DNA of 64,000 nucleotides, taken from NCBI GenBank assembly GCA_022774505.1, contig JALFLW010000085.1, forward strand, positions 1 to 64,000. Reading direction: 5' to 3'. The position numbers and the translations under genes are program-made. Positions within the stretch are counted from its first letter, which is position 1. Each line of letters starts with the position of its first letter. Shown one piece after another: positions 1 to 11,050 of this stretch. The notes under the pieces were generated by a model, which was given only the letters and a program-made list of their open reading frames with translations, was not told the DNA's origin and did not search any database. Source of the stretch: Lachnospiraceae bacterium (lineage in GTDB: Bacteria; Bacillota; Clostridia; Lachnospirales; Lachnospiraceae).

Positions 1-6
1 TCCACC

Positions 7-486
7 TTATTTATGGTACGGTTCCCCATGTATGATCCTATATCCCCTGTAAATCTGTTCTAACAATACAACCCGCATAAGCTGATGTGGAAATGTCATT
101 TGCGAAAAACTTAACAATTCATCTGCATTTTTCAAAATATCGGGATCCAGCCCTATGGAACCTCCGATTATAAATATGATATGACTTTTTCCCTCGATCC
201 CCAGTCTGTCAAGCCTTCCAGCAAAGGTTTCCGATGACATTTGTTTTCCCTCAATAGCCAGAGCGATCACATATGCACTATCCTTAATATATTTTTTCAG
301 CCGTTCTCCTTCTTTTTCCCGGATCTGTTCCTCTTCTCGTGCGCTTGCATGGTCTGGTGTTTTTTCATCTGCCACTTCAATAATTTCAAGTTTGCAATAA
401 CGGCCTAAACGTTTACTATATTCCTGAACTGCCCCTGTAAAATATTTTTCTTTTATTTTTCCTACTGTTAAAATTGTAATTTTCAA
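7..486 (-). CDS. rlmH: 23S rRNA (pseudouridine1915-N3)-methyltransferase RlmH
   Basis: 159 aa ORF; MKITILTVGKIKEKYF start and C-terminal FPHQLMRVVLLEQIYRGYRIIHGEPYHK typical of the SPOUT family RlmH. Confidence 0.96.
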   Translation of the reverse strand: MKITILTVGKIKEKYFTGAVQEYSKRLGRYCKLEIIEVADEKTPDHASAREEEQIREKEGERLKKYIKDSAYVIALAIEGKQMSSETFAGRLDRLGIEGKSHIIFIIGGSIGLDPDILKNADELLSFSQMTFPHQLMRVVLLEQIYRGYRIIHGEPYHK

Positions 487-515
487 TATTTTTCTCTCTC
501 TTGTTTTTCTATATA

Positions 516-863
516 TTATATATCAAGTGCCAGGCTGATACATAACGCATAATTAACCCTTTTTAGTATGACATTATCCAAATGACATACCTTTTCTTTC
601 AGACGTGACTTATCAATCGTTCTGATCTGCTCCAAAAGAATCACCGAGTCTTTCATAAGATGATATTTTTTAGCATCCAGTGCAATATGCGTTGGAAGCT
701 TTGCCTTGTTCATTCTTGATGTAATCGCTGCACATATCACTGTCGGACTATGACAGTTTCCCATATCATTCTGTATGATGAGAACCGGCCTGACGCCTCC
801 CTGCTCTGAGCCGATCACCGGTCTGAGGTCAGCAAAGTAAATATCTCCCCGCTTAATATTCAA
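516..863 (-). CDS. mazF: MazF/PemK-family mRNA interferase (EndoA-like)
   Basis: 115 aa; [33 protein letters not shown] motif; appears to start at TTG. Confidence 0.93.
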   Translation of the reverse strand: MNIKRGDIYFADLRPVIGSEQGGVRPVLIIQNDMGNCHSPTVICAAITSRMNKAKLPTHIALDAKKYHLMKDSVILLEQIRTIDKSRLKEKVCHLDNVILKRVNYALCISLALDI

Positions 864-1086
864 TCATTCCACTCTCCATTCTGAAAAAATATTATTCCAT
901 ACGAATCACCATCCCGGATCCTGTGTCCGGGATCAGTTCTTTTCTACATGTACTTTTTGGATCTGCCGTGCGGACATGCACGCTATGTATATCCGCCGAA
1001 TTTTTAAAATCCGTATGGAAATGTTATTTTCCAGTATTACCAAAATATGGAATTATTATTCATTTGTTAATTATACTCCTGCTATC

Positions 1087-2277
1087 TCAGATTTTAAAAT
1101 CCGGATAATAGTCTTTTGTTTTCACTTTCTTACCATAGCGATAATAAACTCTCGGAACACGTTTTCCTACATCACAAACGAACTCGTAGTTAAAGGAATG
1201 TGCCATATTGGCAACCTCTTCAATGGAGATATAGCCCTCTCCATCATGTCCAACTAATGTCACTTCATCTCCCTGTACCACATTTGGGATATCAGTTACG
1301 TCTACCATAAACTGATCCATACACACTCTCCCAAGAATAGGTGCATACTGTCCATGAATCAGGACATGACCTTTTCCTGATAAAGCCCTTGGATATCCAT
1401 CGGCATATCCAACCGGTACTGTGGCAACCCTTGTGTTTCTGGTTGTTGTATATGTTCCTCCATAACTGATCTGCACTCCCGGCTCCAGCGTTTTAACATA
1501 AGAAACATAGGCCTTGAGTTCCATGGCCGGCTGAAGCTCGATTTTTGTTTTATCAACCTCTTCCGATGGATACATTCCATATACTGCGATCCCGTCGCGG
1601 ACCATGTCCAGATTCACTTCTGGCATTTCTATAATTCCTGCACTATTCGACACATGTTTTACAGGGAATATTATACCGGCATTTTCCAGACGCTCCACAA
1701 AATCCATATACCGTTGAAACTGCCTTTTTGCCCATGTCTTATCCTGCTCATCCATTCGTGCAAAGTGAGTAAAGCACCCATCTATAGAGATATTTTCCAG
1801 CTTCGCAATACGGCAGATTGTTTCAAAACTTTCTTCATCCTGCCGGAAGCCAATACGACTCATCCCGGTATCCAGTTTAATATGAATCCTTGCTTTTTTT
1901 CCTAATTTAGCGGCTTCTTCAGACAATTCTTTTGCCATATCCCAGGTAAAAACAGCCGTGGCAATATCATACTTGATCATAGCCGGATATAACGGCTTGG
2001 GAGTATATCCCAAAATCAGGACAGGTTTATCAATACCTGCCTGCCTTAACTCAATTCCTTCCTCAAGTATCGCAACACCATATGCGTCCGCCACATCATC
2101 AAGCGTCCTGGCAACCTCTACGGCTCCATGCCCATATGCGTCCGCTTTAATGATCGCCATCAGCTTAGTCCCTGGTTTTGTCAGCTTTTTTGCTTTTACC
2201 ACATTATCATGAATTGCATCCAGATTAATATTTGCATATACTCTATAATAATCTCTCATTTTACCCTTGTTCTCCAT
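1087..2277 (-). CDS. alr: alanine racemase
   Basis: 396 aa; PLP lysine motif (MAIIKADAYGHGAVEVA) and C-terminal domain GRVCMDQFMVDVTD. Confidence 0.96.
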   Translation of the reverse strand: MENKGKMRDYYRVYANINLDAIHDNVVKAKKLTKPGTKLMAIIKADAYGHGAVEVARTLDDVADAYGVAILEEGIELRQAGIDKPVLILGYTPKPLYPAMIKYDIATAVFTWDMAKELSEEAAKLGKKARIHIKLDTGMSRIGFRQDEESFETICRIAKLENISIDGCFTHFARMDEQDKTWAKRQFQRYMDFVERLENAGIIFPVKHVSNSAGIIEMPEVNLDMVRDGIAVYGMYPSEEVDKTKIELQPAMELKAYVSYVKTLEPGVQISYGGTYTTTRNTRVATVPVGYADGYPRALSGKGHVLIHGQYAPILGRVCMDQFMVDVTDIPNVVQGDEVTLVGHDGEGYISIEEVANMAHSFNYEFVCDVGKRVPRVYYRYGKKVKTKDYYPDFKI

Positions 2278-2291
2278 TTCTATATTAATAT

Positions 2292-3839
2292 TTACTTTGG
2301 TAATATCTGTGGCAGAATATCTAACAGATCCCCTGCCATCATACTATAGCGTCCTCCCTTGGTTCGGACATATTCCTCTGCCGCCATACCATGAAAGCAG
2401 ACCGCCAGAACCGCTGCCTTATTAGGCCGCATCCCCTGTGCCAGCAGTCCTGCGATCATTCCACTTAAAATATCTCCTGTACCACCTGTTGATAATGCAT
2501 TATTGCCGGTAGTATTAATATATACCTCTCCTCCATCCGTGACAACTGTCCGTGCATCCTTGAGAACCAATGTCTGGCAATTCGTGCTTTCCAGAGAAAG
2601 AAGTGCCTGTTCTACGATCTTTGCTCTTATCGATGGCAGTTCAAATCTGGTCAGCCGCGTCATTTCCTGCAGATGTGGTGTCAGCACAACATTTTCAGGC
2701 AGACATATTTTCCTTGTACCATCCTCACGCTTGACAAAATAGTTTTCCTTCTTGGCAAGAACATTCAAACCATCTGCATCTATCACGATCGCCTTATTTT
2801 TTTCTTTTAAGACTTCATCCAGCATAATTCCGGCTGGCTCCGCTGTTCCGATCCCCGGACCGATGATAATGGTTGTTGCCCATTTTATCTCCTCCTGCAG
2901 GCTTTTCGTAATATCAAATCGATTTAACGATTGTGTATAATCCAGTTCACTGTCGTAGGTCCTGACTAATGCCTCAGGCAAAAGACTCTTTAGGATCGGA
3001 CCATTCTGCTCTGCCGTAAAAACCTTAACAAGACCACAGCCCATACGATATGCTGCTGCTGCACTGAGATAACAGGCTCCGCTGATCTGTGCCGATCCGG
3101 CGATCACCAAAACCTTTCCATAACTTCCTTTGTTTGACCTGACAATACGCTTTGGCATCATTTTCAGAGCATCCTCCCTTATCAGGGTATATGCTCTTGG
3201 CGATACCGTTTCTATAACTTTTTTGGGAAATCCAATATCTGCGACGATTACTTCCCCGGCATAATTACATCCCGGAAACAGAACAATGCCCCTTTTACTT
3301 GTACCAAAGGTCACAGTATAGTCTGCGGCTACAGCCACAGAAAGGATCTCCCCTGTGGAGGCATTAATGCCTGACGGAACATCTACCGCAAAGCGTAGTG
3401 CATCCTGTTCATTGATCCAGTTTATGGCATCAGCAAACTCACCGGTCACTTCTCTGGAAAGTCCAATGCCAAAAATTGCATCTATTATAATATCATATTC
3501 TCCCTCCGGAAGTCCCGTGCATATATATATCCCAAGTTTTCTTGCAATGTCCAGCTGCCTTTTCATTTCGTCTGAAGCATTTTCTTCATTACCGATCAGA
3601 CTGATAACAACAAAAAATCCTTCGTCATGCAAAAGCCTTGCTGCTGCGACTCCATCTCCCCCATTATTTCCCATACCACACACAGAAAGTATGCGGCTCT
3701 CCGGCTTTGCTTTCGCTTTGATACAGCCGGCAACAGCAATTGCCGCTTTCTCCATCAATACCATGGAGGGTATCCCTATTTCCTGAATGGTTATACGATC
3801 AATTTCTTTTGCCTCACGAACATCTGTAATATACTGCAT
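2292..3839 (-). CDS. nnr: bifunctional NAD(P)HX epimerase / ADP-dependent dehydratase
   Basis: YjeF-N (GNNGGDGVAAARLL) plus carbohydrate-kinase-like domain (GTGDILSGMIAGLLAQG); start set to ATG (MQYITDV) with GAGGAG RBS. Confidence 0.93.
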   Translation of the reverse strand: MQYITDVREAKEIDRITIQEIGIPSMVLMEKAAIAVAGCIKAKAKPESRILSVCGMGNNGGDGVAAARLLHDEGFFVVISLIGNEENASDEMKRQLDIARKLGIYICTGLPEGEYDIIIDAIFGIGLSREVTGEFADAINWINEQDALRFAVDVPSGINASTGEILSVAVAADYTVTFGTSKRGIVLFPGCNYAGEVIVADIGFPKKVIETVSPRAYTLIREDALKMMPKRIVRSNKGSYGKVLVIAGSAQISGACYLSAAAAYRMGCGLVKVFTAEQNGPILKSLLPEALVRTYDSELDYTQSLNRFDITKSLQEEIKWATTIIIGPGIGTAEPAGIMLDEVLKEKNKAIVIDADGLNVLAKKENYFVKREDGTRKICLPENVVLTPHLQEMTRLTRFELPSIRAKIVEQALLSLESTNCQTLVLKDARTVVTDGGEVYINTTGNNALSTGGTGDILSGMIAGLLAQGMRPNKAAVLAVCFHGMAAEEYVRTKGGRYSMMAGDLLDILPQILPK

Positions 3840-3855
3840 TTTTCCATCTCCTCTC

Positions 3856-4275
3856 TTAAATGATCTCCTCCTCCTGAAGAATATCCGATATTTCATTTCT
3901 CAGCTCTGCTACTGCATACGCCATGGCAAGAACAGCCGTATCACTCAATGATATATGGATCTTATCTATACCACATTTTTTTGCATACTGTAACGTATCC
4001 CCATGTAATACCACATAAGGAGCCCCTTTATCATCACGAAGAATCTCAATCTGTTCCAGCCGTACCCTCCAGCAGATCCCGGTCTTTAGCGACTTTGCCA
4101 CTGCTTCCTTTCCGGCAAAGTTCATTGCCGCACAGCTGCCTCCACGTCTGCCTCTCCCGCTGATCAACTCCTGTTCTCTTTCCGTATAATAACGTTTAAT
4201 GAAATGAGAATTCTCTCCGCATGCCTTTTCTATTCTGTCAATCTCTATGATATCAGTACCAATCCCATAAATCAT
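3856..4275 (-). CDS. acpS: holo-[acyl-carrier-protein] synthase
   Basis: MIYGIGTDIIEIDRIEKA; NFAGKEAVAKSLKTG motif. Confidence 0.93.
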   Translation of the reverse strand: MIYGIGTDIIEIDRIEKACGENSHFIKRYYTEREQELISGRGRRGGSCAAMNFAGKEAVAKSLKTGICWRVRLEQIEILRDDKGAPYVVLHGDTLQYAKKCGIDKIHISLSDTAVLAMAYAVAELRNEISDILQEEEII

Positions 4276-4292
4276 ATTTTTCCTCATCTTAT

Positions 4293-4958
4293 TTATTCAT
4301 CAAATTGATTTTCTTCAAGATTTCCTTTCCAGACCTGATGTTTACTGTCAAATATCTCTACGACCTCTGCACCCAGCAGATTATGCATATATTTATACAT
4401 CTGGGTATTTCTCATTTCCATATCCTGTTTTTTTAAGATTTCTTCTTTTAGTTTTTCTCTGGTCTCTTTGACCCACTCATCAATTTCTTCAATCTCATAC
4501 GTATTATCCATCAATTCCCGATAACATACTTTCATACATGCTACCAGAAGCTCTTTGTTGGCCTCTTCAATTTCCTGCGGGATCTCCCGCTGTACCTGCT
4601 CCGCTTTTTCTTTTTTTTCTTTCAGATCAGCCAAAAGCTTTTGATTTCTATCCTGCTTCATAGAACGTATCGGACTATCCACCTCATGACCATCTGTCAT
4701 ATTATTTACTATATTTTTCATCAAAACTTTTTTTGCTTTTTCATACTCTTTTAAGTCATTATTGGTCTGCCCCTGCTTTTGAAGCAGTTTATTTAATTTT
4801 TTTTCTAATGCTTTTATTTCACCTGTCTTACGGAAATCAGGAAAAAGTTCATGCCATCTTGCATCCAGTGTCAGTAAAGGAACCTGTTTGTTTTCTAAAG
4901 CATCCAGAAAGTATTCTGTCATTATTTCATCTTCCTGTCTTTTTTTTCTTCTGTTCAT
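4293..4958 (-). CDS. conserved hypothetical coiled-coil protein
   Basis: 221 aa, charged and helix-rich, consistent with coding strand and spacing; no family recognised. Confidence 0.75.
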   Translation of the reverse strand: MNRRKKRQEDEIMTEYFLDALENKQVPLLTLDARWHELFPDFRKTGEIKALEKKLNKLLQKQGQTNNDLKEYEKAKKVLMKNIVNNMTDGHEVDSPIRSMKQDRNQKLLADLKEKKEKAEQVQREIPQEIEEANKELLVACMKVCYRELMDNTYEIEEIDEWVKETREKLKEEILKKQDMEMRNTQMYKYMHNLLGAEVVEIFDSKHQVWKGNLEENQFDE

Positions 4959-5139
4959 GATTTACCTCCTCCCCGGCTGAATATTTCTTCATTAAGTATA
5001 CCACATCCTATAAATTTTGAACAACATTTGATTATTTAACATTTTTTTTGTATACTAATGATTATTACCCAGATATCGATTTTCTAAATGCATCAGAGTA
5101 TTCAGATATATTTAGAATAGAAATAAGAAAGGAAACGAT

Positions 5140-6366
5140 ATGAGATTAGAAAAAGCAGCCGAAAAGCTTAGATTATATGGACAGGAACATATCCTGAAAT
5201 ATTATGATACACTTTCCGAAACAGAAAAAGAAGAACTTCTCCGGCAGATCGAACAAACAGACTTTTCTGTGATCAGTCAGATCACCGGTGAACACATCGA
5301 ATTAAAACGAGGAACGATCACCCCTATTCAGGCAATGACTCTTTCCGAAATTCAGGAACATGAGAAAAGCTTTACAGATAACGGACTGGAAGCAATCAAA
5401 GCCGGAAAGATTGCTGCCGTTTTGCTGGCAGGCGGTATGGGAACACGTCTTGGCTCTGATGATCCAAAAGGCATGTATGATATCGGTCTTACAAAACCGG
5501 TCTATATTTTTGAACGCCTTATCCGAAATCTTTTTGATATCGTAGACCAGACCGGTACATGGATCCATCTTTTTGTCATGACCAGTGATAAAAATCATGA
5601 AGCAACTACTTCTTTCTTCGAGAAACAGAACTATTTTGGTTATGATCCGGAGTATATCCATTTCTTTCGTCAGGAGATGGCACCTGCTGTCACATATGAC
5701 GGAAAAGTCTATATGGAATCCCGGAATCACATTGCTACTTCTCCAAACGGGAATGGCGGTTGGTTTGCGTCAATGAAAAATGCAGGTCTTCTTGATCTCA
5801 TTCATGACTCCGGTATTGAATGGCTTAATGTGTTTGCTGTTGACAATGTACTTCAGCGCATTGCAGACCCATGCTTTATCGGTGCAACTTTAGAAAAAAA
5901 CTGCAAAGTCGGTGCTAAGGTTGTACGAAAGGCAGATCCTGACGAAAAAGTCGGTGTTATGTGCCTGGAAGACGGCAGACCATCTATCGTAGAATATTAT
6001 GAACAGACAGATCAACTGCGCAATACAAAAACCGAAACCGGAGAACCTGCTTATAATTTTGGCGTAATATTAAACTATCTTTTCCATGAGAAATCTCTTG
6101 AGGAAATTTGTGATACCACGCTTCCTCTTCATCTTGTCGAAAAGAAGATTCCATATATAAATGAAGAGGGCGTATTTATCAAGCCGGAAGAACCAAATGG
6201 TTACAAGTTTGAATCTCTGATCTTAGACATGATCCATCTTCTTGACACCTGCCTGCCTTATGAAGTAGTGCGTGAAAAGGAATTTGCCCCGGTCAAAAAC
6301 AAAACAGGTGTAGATTCTGTCGAAAGTGCCCGTGCTTTGTTAGAAAAAAACGGTTACAGCCTCTAA
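5140..6366 (+). CDS. UDPGP-family nucleotidyltransferase (eukaryote-type UDP-sugar / UDP-GlcNAc pyrophosphorylase)
   Basis: LLAGGMGTRLGSDDPKGMYDIGL signature, 408 aa; RBS AGAAAGGAAACGAT upstream of the ATG. Confidence 0.88.
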   Translation: MRLEKAAEKLRLYGQEHILKYYDTLSETEKEELLRQIEQTDFSVISQITGEHIELKRGTITPIQAMTLSEIQEHEKSFTDNGLEAIKAGKIAAVLLAGGMGTRLGSDDPKGMYDIGLTKPVYIFERLIRNLFDIVDQTGTWIHLFVMTSDKNHEATTSFFEKQNYFGYDPEYIHFFRQEMAPAVTYDGKVYMESRNHIATSPNGNGGWFASMKNAGLLDLIHDSGIEWLNVFAVDNVLQRIADPCFIGATLEKNCKVGAKVVRKADPDEKVGVMCLEDGRPSIVEYYEQTDQLRNTKTETGEPAYNFGVILNYLFHEKSLEEICDTTLPLHLVEKKIPYINEEGVFIKPEEPNGYKFESLILDMIHLLDTCLPYEVVREKEFAPVKNKTGVDSVESARALLEKNGYSL

Positions 6367-6387
6367 ATATTTCTCTGAGCCGGCATA

Positions 6388-6452
6388 TTTTAGTGTATAG
6401 GAAAATGCTTGTAATGTAGAGGGAAGCCAACGAGAATTGCGGAGCAATTCTT
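6388..6452 (+). repeat. dispersed intergenic repeat, copy 1 (65 bp)
   Basis: TTTTAGTGTATAGGAAAATGCTTGTAATGTAGAGGGAAGCCAACGAGAATTGCGGAGCAATTCTT; 60/65 identical to reverse complement of 22410-22474; ends in hairpin GAATTGC-GGA-GCAATTC. Confidence 0.9.
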
Positions 6453-6468
6453 TAAAAAAGACAAAAAT

Positions 6469-6510
6469 AATGGATATGTCCAAAAATCCCGGCTTTTGGA
6501 CATATCCATT
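6469..6510. terminator. bidirectional intrinsic terminator between convergent genes
   Basis: AATGGATATGTCCAAAA - ATCCCGGC - TTTTGGACATATCCATT, perfect long stem. Confidence 0.85.
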
Positions 6511-6533
6511 TTCATTCTGACATTTTCTCTTTA

Positions 6534-7736
6534 TTATTCGCTCAAAATAAAATCAGACAAAATACTGTTGCTGACATCAATCCCTTGTTCTGTAAGAGCA
6601 ATCCTTCCGGTATCCGCAATTCTTTGAAGCATTCCGATCTTTTGATATTTTTGTACGACATTTCCATAAACATCCATCAATGACACACCAAACCGTTTAT
6701 AAAACTCTTTTTCGGATATTCCCTCTGTCATCCTCAGTCCCAAAAACATAAATTCTTCCATCTGAGAGGTCTTGTCGGAAATTTCAGGTTCATCCATTTC
6801 CATAATAATTGATTTAAGATTATTTTCCTTCAGGTCTTTCCTTTCATTAAGCCTCTCAATATAATTTGCATACTCTTCCGGCGATGATGGCACCCTGAAA
6901 CGATATCCTGCCAGATAGGAAGACGCATTTACTCCAATACCTAAATATTCTCCACCGGTCCAATAGACACAATTATGAATACATTTCTTTGCCCGCAGGG
7001 AATAATTTGATATCTCATACCTGCAATAACCTTCCTGCTGCAAATATTTTTTTGTCCACTGATACATTTTCCGGTCTGTCTCCTCATCGACCCGCTCTAG
7101 CTTCCCGCTTTGTTCCAAAGAGTCAAATAACGTCCCCGGTTCCACGATAAGACTGTATGAAGAAATATGTTCCGGTTTCAGATGAACTACTTTCTCCAGT
7201 GTATCCTGATAGCTTTCCATTGTCTGCCCGGGTATTGCTGCCATAATATCAATATTTATATTGGGGATCCCGCTTTCCCTCACCTGATGATAGGTATCCA
7301 AAAACTGCTCATAGGTATGGATACGTCCAAGCATTTGAAGCTCTGCATTTTGTGCTGACTGCAGGCCAAGGCTTACCCGGTTAACTCCTATCTGCTTCCA
7401 TACGGTTAAATGTTCCGAAGTAACCGTTCCCGGATTGGCTTCCATCGTAAATTCTATCAGATCACTACAGTCAAATGCAGTCCTGACCGCATTTCCTATT
7501 TTTTTAAGGAATTCTGCGTTAAGGCAGGTGGGTGTCCCGCCTCCGATAAATATTGTATATACGCGGTAATCATCCTGTACAAGTCTTCCCCAGGAGTCTA
7601 TTTCACGGCATAATAATTCCGTATACGCTGCTTTTTGGTCCTCATCTCCCGCTACCGAGCAGAAATCACAGTAATGACACTTTTTTACACAAAAAGGAAT
7701 ATGAATATAAAGTGATAATTTCTTTTTATTCTTCAT
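6534..7736 (-). CDS. hemW: radical SAM heme chaperone HemW
   Basis: [18 protein letters not shown] (CxxxCxxC); position directly downstream of lepA. Confidence 0.92.
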   Translation of the reverse strand: MKNKKKLSLYIHIPFCVKKCHYCDFCSVAGDEDQKAAYTELLCREIDSWGRLVQDDYRVYTIFIGGGTPTCLNAEFLKKIGNAVRTAFDCSDLIEFTMEANPGTVTSEHLTVWKQIGVNRVSLGLQSAQNAELQMLGRIHTYEQFLDTYHQVRESGIPNINIDIMAAIPGQTMESYQDTLEKVVHLKPEHISSYSLIVEPGTLFDSLEQSGKLERVDEETDRKMYQWTKKYLQQEGYCRYEISNYSLRAKKCIHNCVYWTGGEYLGIGVNASSYLAGYRFRVPSSPEEYANYIERLNERKDLKENNLKSIIMEMDEPEISDKTSQMEEFMFLGLRMTEGISEKEFYKRFGVSLMDVYGNVVQKYQKIGMLQRIADTGRIALTEQGIDVSNSILSDFILSE

Positions 7737-9540
7737 CTAATTTTAAGACGGACATGAATGCCTGCTGCGGAATCTCTACATTACCGAACTGACGCATCCG
7801 CTTCTTTCCTTCCTTTTGCTTTTCCAAAAGCTTTCTCTTACGGGAAATATCTCCTCCATAACATTTTGCCAGTACATCCTTGCGCATAGCCTTGACGGTT
7901 TCTCTCGCTATGATCTTGCTTCCTATTGCAGCCTGGATCGGAATCTCAAATAATTGTCTCGGAATCTCTTTCTTTAACTTCTCGCACATTTTTCTTCCAC
8001 GCTCATAGGCAGTATCTGCATGGAGAATAAAAGATAATGCATCGATTTCCTCTTTGTTGATCAAAATATCCATCTTTACAAGCTGGGAAGGCTCATAGCC
8101 CTTCATTTCATAATCTAAAGAGGCATATCCTCTGGAACGTGATTTTAAGGCATCAAAGAAATCATAAATAATCTCGTTTAACGGAAGATCATACTTTAAT
8201 ACAGCACGGGTTTCCTCTAAGTATTCCATCCCCTTATAAACACCTCTTCGTTCCTGACAAAGGTTCATGATCGCTCCAACAAATTCTGTAGTAACCATAA
8301 TTTCTGCCGAAACTATCGGTTCCTCCATATGTTCTATCTCCGACGGATCCGGAAGATTCGATGGATTGGTCACATCTACAACCTCACCATTTGTTTTATA
8401 TACCTTATAAATAACACCCGGTGCTGTAGTAACAAGATCAAGATTATATTCCCTCTCCAATCTTTCCTGAATGATCTCCAAATGAAGGAGACCCAAAAAT
8501 CCACAACGGAAGCCAAAGCCGAGTGCAACCGATGTCTCTGCCTCAAACTGCAGCGAAGCATCGTTGAGCTGCAATTTTTCCAGAGCATCCCTCAGATCAC
8601 CATATTTGGCACCATCAGCCGGATACAGTCCACAATATACCATAGGCTGTACTTTTTTGTAACCCGGAAGGGCGGCATCACAGGGATTATCTGACAATGT
8701 AACTGTATCACCAACGCGTGTGTCACTTACATTTTTTAAACTGGCTGTGATATAGCCGACCATCCCTGCTGACAACTCCTCTGACGGAATAAACTGTCCT
8801 GCACCAAAGATTCCTACTTCAACTACCTCTGCCCTGGCTCCGGTGGCCATCATTGTGATCTCCTGACCTTTTTTGACGGATCCGTCAAAAATACGGCAGA
8901 ATATGATCACTCCCTTATAGGCATCATATAGTGAATCAAAGATCAGAGCTTTTAACGGCTTATTTATATCTCCTGACGGTGCCGGGATCTTGGTAATGAT
9001 CTGTTCCAGAACCTCTTCAATATTTGTTCCCATCTTTGCTGATATCAATGGCGCATCCGATGCATCCAGTCCGATAATATCCTCAATCTCTTCTTTTACC
9101 CGTTCCGGTTCTGCACTTGGCAGATCGATCTTATTGATGACCGGCATAATTTCCAGATCATGATCTAAGGCAAGATAACAATTTGCCAATGTCTGTGCTT
9201 CAATTCCCTGTGCTGCATCAACGATCAATATTGCCCCCTCGCAGGCAGCCAGACTTCGGGATACCTCATAATTAAAATCTACATGTCCGGGTGTATCGAT
9301 CAGATTAAAAACATATTCCTCTCCGTTTTTTGCCTTATATACAATCCGCACAGTCTGTGCCTTGATCGTAATACCTCTCTCCCGTTCCAGCTCCATATTA
9401 TCAAGAACCTGAGCCTGCATCTCACGGCTTGTGAGAAGTCCTGTCTTTTCAATGATCCGATCTGCAAGAGTAGATTTACCATGATCAATATGGGCTACAA
9501 TACAAAAATTCCTAATATGGGATTCATCAATTCGTTCCAT
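7726..9540 (-). CDS. lepA: elongation factor 4 (LepA)
   Basis: [27 protein letters not shown] motifs; C-terminal [28 protein letters not shown]. Confidence 0.98.
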   Translation of the reverse strand: MERIDESHIRNFCIVAHIDHGKSTLADRIIEKTGLLTSREMQAQVLDNMELERERGITIKAQTVRIVYKAKNGEEYVFNLIDTPGHVDFNYEVSRSLAACEGAILIVDAAQGIEAQTLANCYLALDHDLEIMPVINKIDLPSAEPERVKEEIEDIIGLDASDAPLISAKMGTNIEEVLEQIITKIPAPSGDINKPLKALIFDSLYDAYKGVIIFCRIFDGSVKKGQEITMMATGARAEVVEVGIFGAGQFIPSEELSAGMVGYITASLKNVSDTRVGDTVTLSDNPCDAALPGYKKVQPMVYCGLYPADGAKYGDLRDALEKLQLNDASLQFEAETSVALGFGFRCGFLGLLHLEIIQERLEREYNLDLVTTAPGVIYKVYKTNGEVVDVTNPSNLPDPSEIEHMEEPIVSAEIMVTTEFVGAIMNLCQERRGVYKGMEYLEETRAVLKYDLPLNEIIYDFFDALKSRSRGYASLDYEMKGYEPSQLVKMDILINKEEIDALSFILHADTAYERGRKMCEKLKKEIPRQLFEIPIQAAIGSKIIARETVKAMRKDVLAKCYGGDISRKRKLLEKQKEGKKRMRQFGNVEIPQQAFMSVLKLDEE

Positions 9541-9611
9541 CTTCTGTTACCTCGTTCTATTATTTTATTACATTTCTGCACATTTTCCTTCGCGCACATT
9601 GTAACATAAAA

Positions 9612-10973
9612 CTAATCCTGCGACAACACCTGATCAAGCACCTTCGCCAATGGATCCATTGCATTTTTCGCCTCACTGAGCGTATTATTTTCATTTCCAA
9701 GTTCAATCAGCAAGGATCTCTTTCTCATATGAAGATTATAACGATAACTCTTTAGATAAACCGGTTTCGCCAGATTGGGATATAGCTCCATGCATTTTAA
9801 TTTCATCTGAAGGCTAAAGGCCAGATTGGCCTGCAGATTATCATTCCTTAAATAGCGTATATCCCCTTTACGATTCCTTGATAATCCATTAAAAAACATA
9901 ATCTGGGCTGTTTTTTTCCCATTTACTTTTGTCAATCTGTGCACATTATTGCCTACACCATCCCGGTGAAGATCGATAACGACCTGAATGGACGGGTATT
10001 TTTTTAAGGTCTTTTTCAGTCCCTTTGCCGCCTTATTATATGCTTTATTTCTATCAATCTTTCCATTGATCCTGTCATATTCCGTTTCATCATGAATGAC
10101 CTGATATCCATATTTTTTTTCAAGGATCTCCGAAAGATATGTACCGACCCCGACAATGGACTGTGATCTGTCACCGGGCTTACTGTCTGCAAAATGTTCA
10201 GAAGCTCCATGTGTATGAAAAATATATATCTGCGGCTGATTTTTCTTTTTCATGGAAAATTCTGTGTTTAATAAGGCTTCCACATCAAATATCTTCTTAT
10301 TAACAGATGTGGATGAATCAACAATATAGAAATTGCGAAGTAAATAATTTAAACTCATTGTCCTTTGCAAATGCTGTATTTTTTTGTCATTGTCTTCCCC
10401 GCCTCCGGCAATTAGTGTTTCCTGTTTCTGCTCCTTTTTTTCACTCTGACGGTATTTTTGATTTTCCTGTAATGCCTTGTCAAGGACAGCAGCGTCCGCA
10501 TCAACCTCTGCAGATGCTTCCTGTACATCTTCAGTCATATTATCTGATTGTTCACTACCTTCTCCCGCCCTCTGCATATTCTCTTCTGCCAGGAAAACAG
10601 TTCCACGATACCAGTGGCCTGCAGCCCCGCTCCATATCCCTTTTCCGGTATTTTTCCCGGGATACAGCATTGCAAACCTGCTTGTATCCTTGTCCTTCCG
10701 TGGCTCGATCCCATCCTGCTCTCCAGACAGATACGCCAGCACCGGCGCCGCCTTCACTGCCCATTTCTCTTTGATGTCCAACTCCTGCCGGTCATAATAT
10801 GCTACCGTATCGCTCCCGGCAAATCCGAATTGAGCAATGCTTCTGGCTGTCTGCACATTCATTCTTTGAAGGATCCTATCCTGCTTCCATAATAACGCCA
10901 GCAGACAACCTGTCCCGATAACAAAGAATATAATAAATAACATCTTCCTTTTTTGTGTCATTGCTATTTCCAT
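9612..10973 (-). CDS. spoIIP: stage II sporulation protein P
   Basis: IYIFHTHGASEHF, VIDLHRDGVG, LLIELGNENNTLSEAKNAMDPLA; next to gpr. Confidence 0.93.
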   Translation of the reverse strand: MEIAMTQKRKMLFIIFFVIGTGCLLALLWKQDRILQRMNVQTARSIAQFGFAGSDTVAYYDRQELDIKEKWAVKAAPVLAYLSGEQDGIEPRKDKDTSRFAMLYPGKNTGKGIWSGAAGHWYRGTVFLAEENMQRAGEGSEQSDNMTEDVQEASAEVDADAAVLDKALQENQKYRQSEKKEQKQETLIAGGGEDNDKKIQHLQRTMSLNYLLRNFYIVDSSTSVNKKIFDVEALLNTEFSMKKKNQPQIYIFHTHGASEHFADSKPGDRSQSIVGVGTYLSEILEKKYGYQVIHDETEYDRINGKIDRNKAYNKAAKGLKKTLKKYPSIQVVIDLHRDGVGNNVHRLTKVNGKKTAQIMFFNGLSRNRKGDIRYLRNDNLQANLAFSLQMKLKCMELYPNLAKPVYLKSYRYNLHMRKRSLLIELGNENNTLSEAKNAMDPLAKVLDQVLSQD

Positions 10974-11050
10974 AAATTTATTACATACCTTTCCCCTAAC
11001 AACTGTCTACCTTTGCACTATTTAATCCTATGCATCATTCCATGCACATA

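Noticed and set aside
923-1257. Plus-strand ORFs over the alr-mazF gap as a possible antitoxin
   Set aside because: Wrong strand, no MazE/RHH-like sequence, overlap the alr 3' end.
10307-10892. Overlapping plus-strand ORFs of 106-155 aa
   Set aside because: Antisense to spoIIP in several frames at once; typical shadow ORFs.
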